NCBI GenBank assembly: GCA_023459095.1
Contig: JAEWVQ010000360.1
Location: forward strand, 1 to 6,933
Source: Pseudomonadota bacterium
Lineage (GTDB): Bacteria; Pseudomonadota; Gammaproteobacteria; Burkholderiales; Rhodocyclaceae
Direction of reading: 5' to 3'
Length of the DNA stretch: 6,933 nucleotides
The notes under the pieces were generated by a model that searched no databases, was not told the DNA's origin, and was given only the letters and a program-made list of their open reading frames with translations. Made by a program: the position numbers and the translations under genes. Below are positions 5,147-6,933 of the stretch, in pieces. Numbering within the stretch: position 1 is the stretch's first letter; the number at the start of each line of letters is the position of its first letter.

Positions 5147-6432
5147 GCGCCAACCCAGGCCTCGGTTACGAAGACACGCCGCCGTTCTCGGTGCCGTTGC
5201 GCTTCTTCCTCACCGCCCCCCTGTTCGGCCTTGCCGCCGGCGGCGTGGTCCTCGTCGACGGCGGCCTGCTGCAATCGCGCTGGACCCCGGGTGCGCTCGC
5301 CGTGGTGCATCTGGTGGCCGCCGGCTTCATGCTGCAGGTCATGCTCGGCGCACTGCTGCAGATCCTGCCGGTGGTCGCCGGCGCGCGCTTCACCTCGCCG
5401 CCACGGCTCGCCGCGCTCATCCATGTCACCGCCACGCCGGGCGGTGCCGCGCTCGCCTGGGGGCTGGGTCACGGCGCGCCGAGCGCGATCCTGGGCGGTG
5501 CCGCGCTGCTCGGTGCCGCGTTGCTGATCTTCATTGGCACCGCCTGGCTCGCCGTGCGCCGCGCGCCGGCCCCGGCATCGGCCGCGGCAAGCGCGACGCC
5601 GCGCGATCTGCGCCTCGCGCTGTTCGGCCTTCTCGCCGCGGGCGGTTTCGGCGTTCTGCTCGCGTTCGTGCTCGGGCGCGGGGTCGCCCCGCCGGCGCCG
5701 TTCTCCGCCCTCGCCTTCCCCACGCTGGTCGATCTGCATGCGGGCTGGGCCTGGCTGGGGTGGGCCGGCATGCTGCTCGCGGCGACGAGCTGGGTGGTGG
5801 TGCCGATGTTCCAGATCACCCCGCCCTACCCCGGCCGCCTCACCGCGCGCTGGGGACTGGCGGTGATCGTCGTGCTGCTCGCGTGGACCGCGAGCCTGGG
5901 CGCCGGCTTCGAGCGCACCGCCGGCATGCTCGGCGTGCTCCTGCTCGCGCTCGGCGCGGCCTTCGCCGGCACCACGCTGCGTGTGCAGGCGCAATCCCGC
6001 CGCGCCACCCCCGACGCGCCGTTCCGCGCCTTCCAGAGCGCGATGCTCGCGCTCCTCGCCGGTATCGGCGCACTCGCCGTGGCGCAGGTCAGCGAGGACC
6101 CGCGCTGGACGGTGGCCGCCGGCATCCTGATCCTGCACGGCGGCTTCACCGCCGCGATCGAGTCCATGCTGTACAAGATCGTGCCCTTCCTCGCCTGGCT
6201 GCATCTCACCCAGGCGCGGCGCAAGGCGCCGAACATGAAGAAGCTGCTGCCGGCCGCCCCGGTGCGCGGACAGCTGCTGATGCACGGCGCGGCACTCGGC
6301 GCACTCCTTGCGAGCCTCGTCGTCGGCGCGCTCGCGCCGCTCGCCGGCATGCTGCTGATCGGCGAGTTCGCCTGGCTGCTGGCCAATCTGCTGCGCGTCG
6401 TGCGCACCTGGCGACGTACCATGGCGGGCTGA
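5143..6432 (+). CDS. 12-helix membrane protein, possibly haem-binding (haem-copper-oxidase/NnrS-like)
   Basis: A 429-aa inner-membrane protein with about 12 hydrophobic segments, roughly at 19-38, 50-80, 89-107, 114-138, 156-178, 197-222, 237-255, 259-279, 298-314, 322-351, 376-394 and 399-417. Histidines sit inside or at the ends of several: His56 (helix 2, in HLVAAGFMLQVMLGALLQILP), His199 (helix 6, followed by GWAWLGW and later PMFQITPPYP), His332 and His354 (helix 10 and its end), and His381. This recalls haem-copper oxidase subunit I and NnrS-type proteins, which use intramembrane histidines for haem or copper. The HPEVY motif of active oxidases is missing, so oxidase activity is unlikely. 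NO or haem handling is inference from this pattern and from the hemerythrin/DUF2249 neighbours. Start is GTG 5143, overlapping the preceding small ORF stop. Confidence 0.7.
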   Translation: MSANPGLGYEDTPPFSVPLRFFLTAPLFGLAAGGVVLVDGGLLQSRWTPGALAVVHLVAAGFMLQVMLGALLQILPVVAGARFTSPPRLAALIHVTATPGGAALAWGLGHGAPSAILGGAALLGAALLIFIGTAWLAVRRAPAPASAAASATPRDLRLALFGLLAAGGFGVLLAFVLGRGVAPPAPFSALAFPTLVDLHAGWAWLGWAGMLLAATSWVVVPMFQITPPYPGRLTARWGLAVIVVLLAWTASLGAGFERTAGMLGVLLLALGAAFAGTTLRVQAQSRRATPDAPFRAFQSAMLALLAGIGALAVAQVSEDPRWTVAAGILILHGGFTAAIESMLYKIVPFLAWLHLTQARRKAPNMKKLLPAAPVRGQLLMHGAALGALLASLVVGALAPLAGMLLIGEFAWLLANLLRVVRTWRRTMAG

Positions 6433-6454
6433 TTCACTACCGCAGGCCTCGCCA

Positions 6455-6835
6455 ATGCCGCCAGCCGCCCCCTCTCCAGCTCCCCTGCGCCGTTTGCTGC
6501 GCGCCGGCTTCGTCCTCGCCCTCGGCGCGGTCTTCGTGCTCGCCCTGCTGCCGGCGCCCGATCTGGGCAAGATCGTGAGCTGGCAGGACAAGATCGAGCA
6601 CGCGCTGCTGTTCTTCGTCCTCGCGCTGTGGGGGCTGAAAGCCTGGCCGCGGCGGACGGTGGCGGTCGCACTCGGCCTGCTCGGCTACGGCGTGGCGATG
6701 GAGTTGGCGCAGGCCCTCACCACCTACCGCCAGGGCGATGTCTGGGATGCGCTCGCCGACGCCCTCGGCGTAGCCGCGGCGGTGGCGAGCGCACACTGCC
6801 GGCGGGCCGGACGCGGCGCCCACGGCCGCGCATAA
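6455..6835 (+). CDS. VanZ-like family membrane protein
   Basis: A 126-aa protein with about four hydrophobic segments. The conserved polar pattern of VanZ-like proteins is present: DKIEHALLFF (Asp45, Lys46, His49), then YGVAMELAQ (Glu83, Gln86), then YRQGDVWDALADALG (Arg92, Asp95, Asp98). The family is named after VanZ, which gives low-level teicoplanin resistance, but most chromosomal members like this one have no known function and no resistance should be inferred. The ATG is 22 nt after the membrane-protein stop, with AGG 8 nt upstream, so it is probably the last gene of the hemerythrin operon. The Arg/His/Gly-rich C-terminus beyond residue 112 is likely a cytoplasmic tail. Confidence 0.85.
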   Translation: MPPAAPSPAPLRRLLRAGFVLALGAVFVLALLPAPDLGKIVSWQDKIEHALLFFVLALWGLKAWPRRTVAVALGLLGYGVAMELAQALTTYRQGDVWDALADALGVAAAVASAHCRRAGRGAHGRA

Positions 6836-6839
6836 ACGG

Positions 6840-6845
6840 TATCAT
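6840..6845 (+). promoter_or_regulatory. candidate -10 element for the gene starting at 6906
   Basis: TATCAT matches TATAAT at five of six positions, 60 bp before the partial gene. The flanking bases resemble those around the other -10 candidates in this window. No -35 hexamer is visible, because the sequence upstream is the GC-rich end of the VanZ-like gene. Confidence 0.3.
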
Positions 6846-6854
6846 TGCGCGCCA

Positions 6855-6874
6855 AAAAGGGCATCGACCCTTTT
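6855..6874 (+). terminator. AAAAGGG/CCCTTTT hairpin
   Basis: Perfect 7-bp arms (6855-6861 and 6868-6874) enclose a 6-nt loop, 19 nt after the VanZ-like stop. The 3' arm ends in TTTT, as in a short intrinsic terminator that would close the hemerythrin operon, but the stem is A/T-rich at its base and the T-run is part of the arm. If the -10 at 6840-6845 is real, the same hairpin would lie at the 5' end of the next transcript. A second small repeat, ATCGA/TCGAT (6863-6878), overlaps it. Confidence 0.35.
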
Positions 6875-6905
6875 CGATCAATAATTTGCCGCATCCCCGA
6901 CCGCC

Positions 6906-6933
6906 ATGAGCCCCACTGCCAGCGCCCCCTCCC
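6906..6933 (+). CDS. start of an unidentified gene, cut by the window edge
   Basis: An ATG at 6906 opens a frame beginning MSPTASAPS that runs off the window. The AT-richer spacer before it, with a candidate -10 and hairpin, is what one expects ahead of a gene. No clear ribosome binding site is seen. Nine codons are too few to identify the product. Confidence 0.4.

Noticed and set aside
4936..6591. 551-codon open frame on the minus strand
   Set aside because: Antisense to the DUF2249, membrane and VanZ-like genes. The product is low-complexity Arg/Gly/Glu-rich with no domain, as expected from GC-rich third positions.
6455..6835. Glycopeptide resistance gene vanZ
   Set aside because: Only the broad VanZ-like domain is present and no other van genes are nearby. 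Chromosomal members of this family are common and uncharacterised.
6868..6881. Second FNR-type site ending in ATCAA
   Set aside because: Only the right half-site matches; the left half reads CCCTT rather than TTGAT.

Overview
The window is a GC-rich piece of bacterial chromosome with dense genes, short gaps and strong G/C at third codon positions. It most resembles a betaproteobacterium of the Rhodocyclales type (Thauera/Azoarcus/Aromatoleum-like). That placement is inferred from gene content, base composition and a putative FNR/DNR box, not from a marker gene. I see no mobile element, CRISPR array, tRNA or rRNA, so it reads as ordinary core chromosome with one interesting accessory-like operon.

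Left part (1-2979, + strand). A class I DAHP synthase (aroG-type, first step of the shikimate pathway) overlaps by 4 nt with phosphoserine phosphatase (serB, last step of serine synthesis). The two look translationally coupled. After a 100-bp gap comes a metallophosphoesterase of the UDP-2,3-diacylglucosamine diphosphatase (LpxH-like) superfamily. It ends only 4 bp from the stop of a convergent gene.

Middle (2984-4237, - strand). This is a 12-helix major facilitator transporter of unknown substrate. Its start region carries a perfect 6+6 bp inverted repeat lying over its likely -10 element.

Right part (4238-6835, + strand). The 125-bp divergent intergenic region holds a 9/10 match to the FNR/ANR/DNR consensus (TTGAT-N4-GTCAA), spaced like a class II activator site for the genes to its right. 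Those genes are packed head to tail: a single-domain hemerythrin-like di-iron protein, a 72-aa DUF2249 (TusA-fold) protein, a questionable 31-codon ORF, a 12-helix membrane protein with histidines inside helices 2, 6 and 10, and a VanZ-like small membrane protein. The first junctions are 4-nt start/stop overlaps. Taken together this looks like a low-oxygen or nitric-oxide responsive operon. The hemerythrin-like protein would handle O2, NO or iron-sulfur damage, and the large membrane protein may bind haem in the manner of NnrS or haem-copper oxidases. The function of the operon as a whole is inference.

The last 98 bp hold a possible -10 element, an AAAAGGG/CCCTTTT hairpin and the first codons of another + strand gene cut by the window edge.
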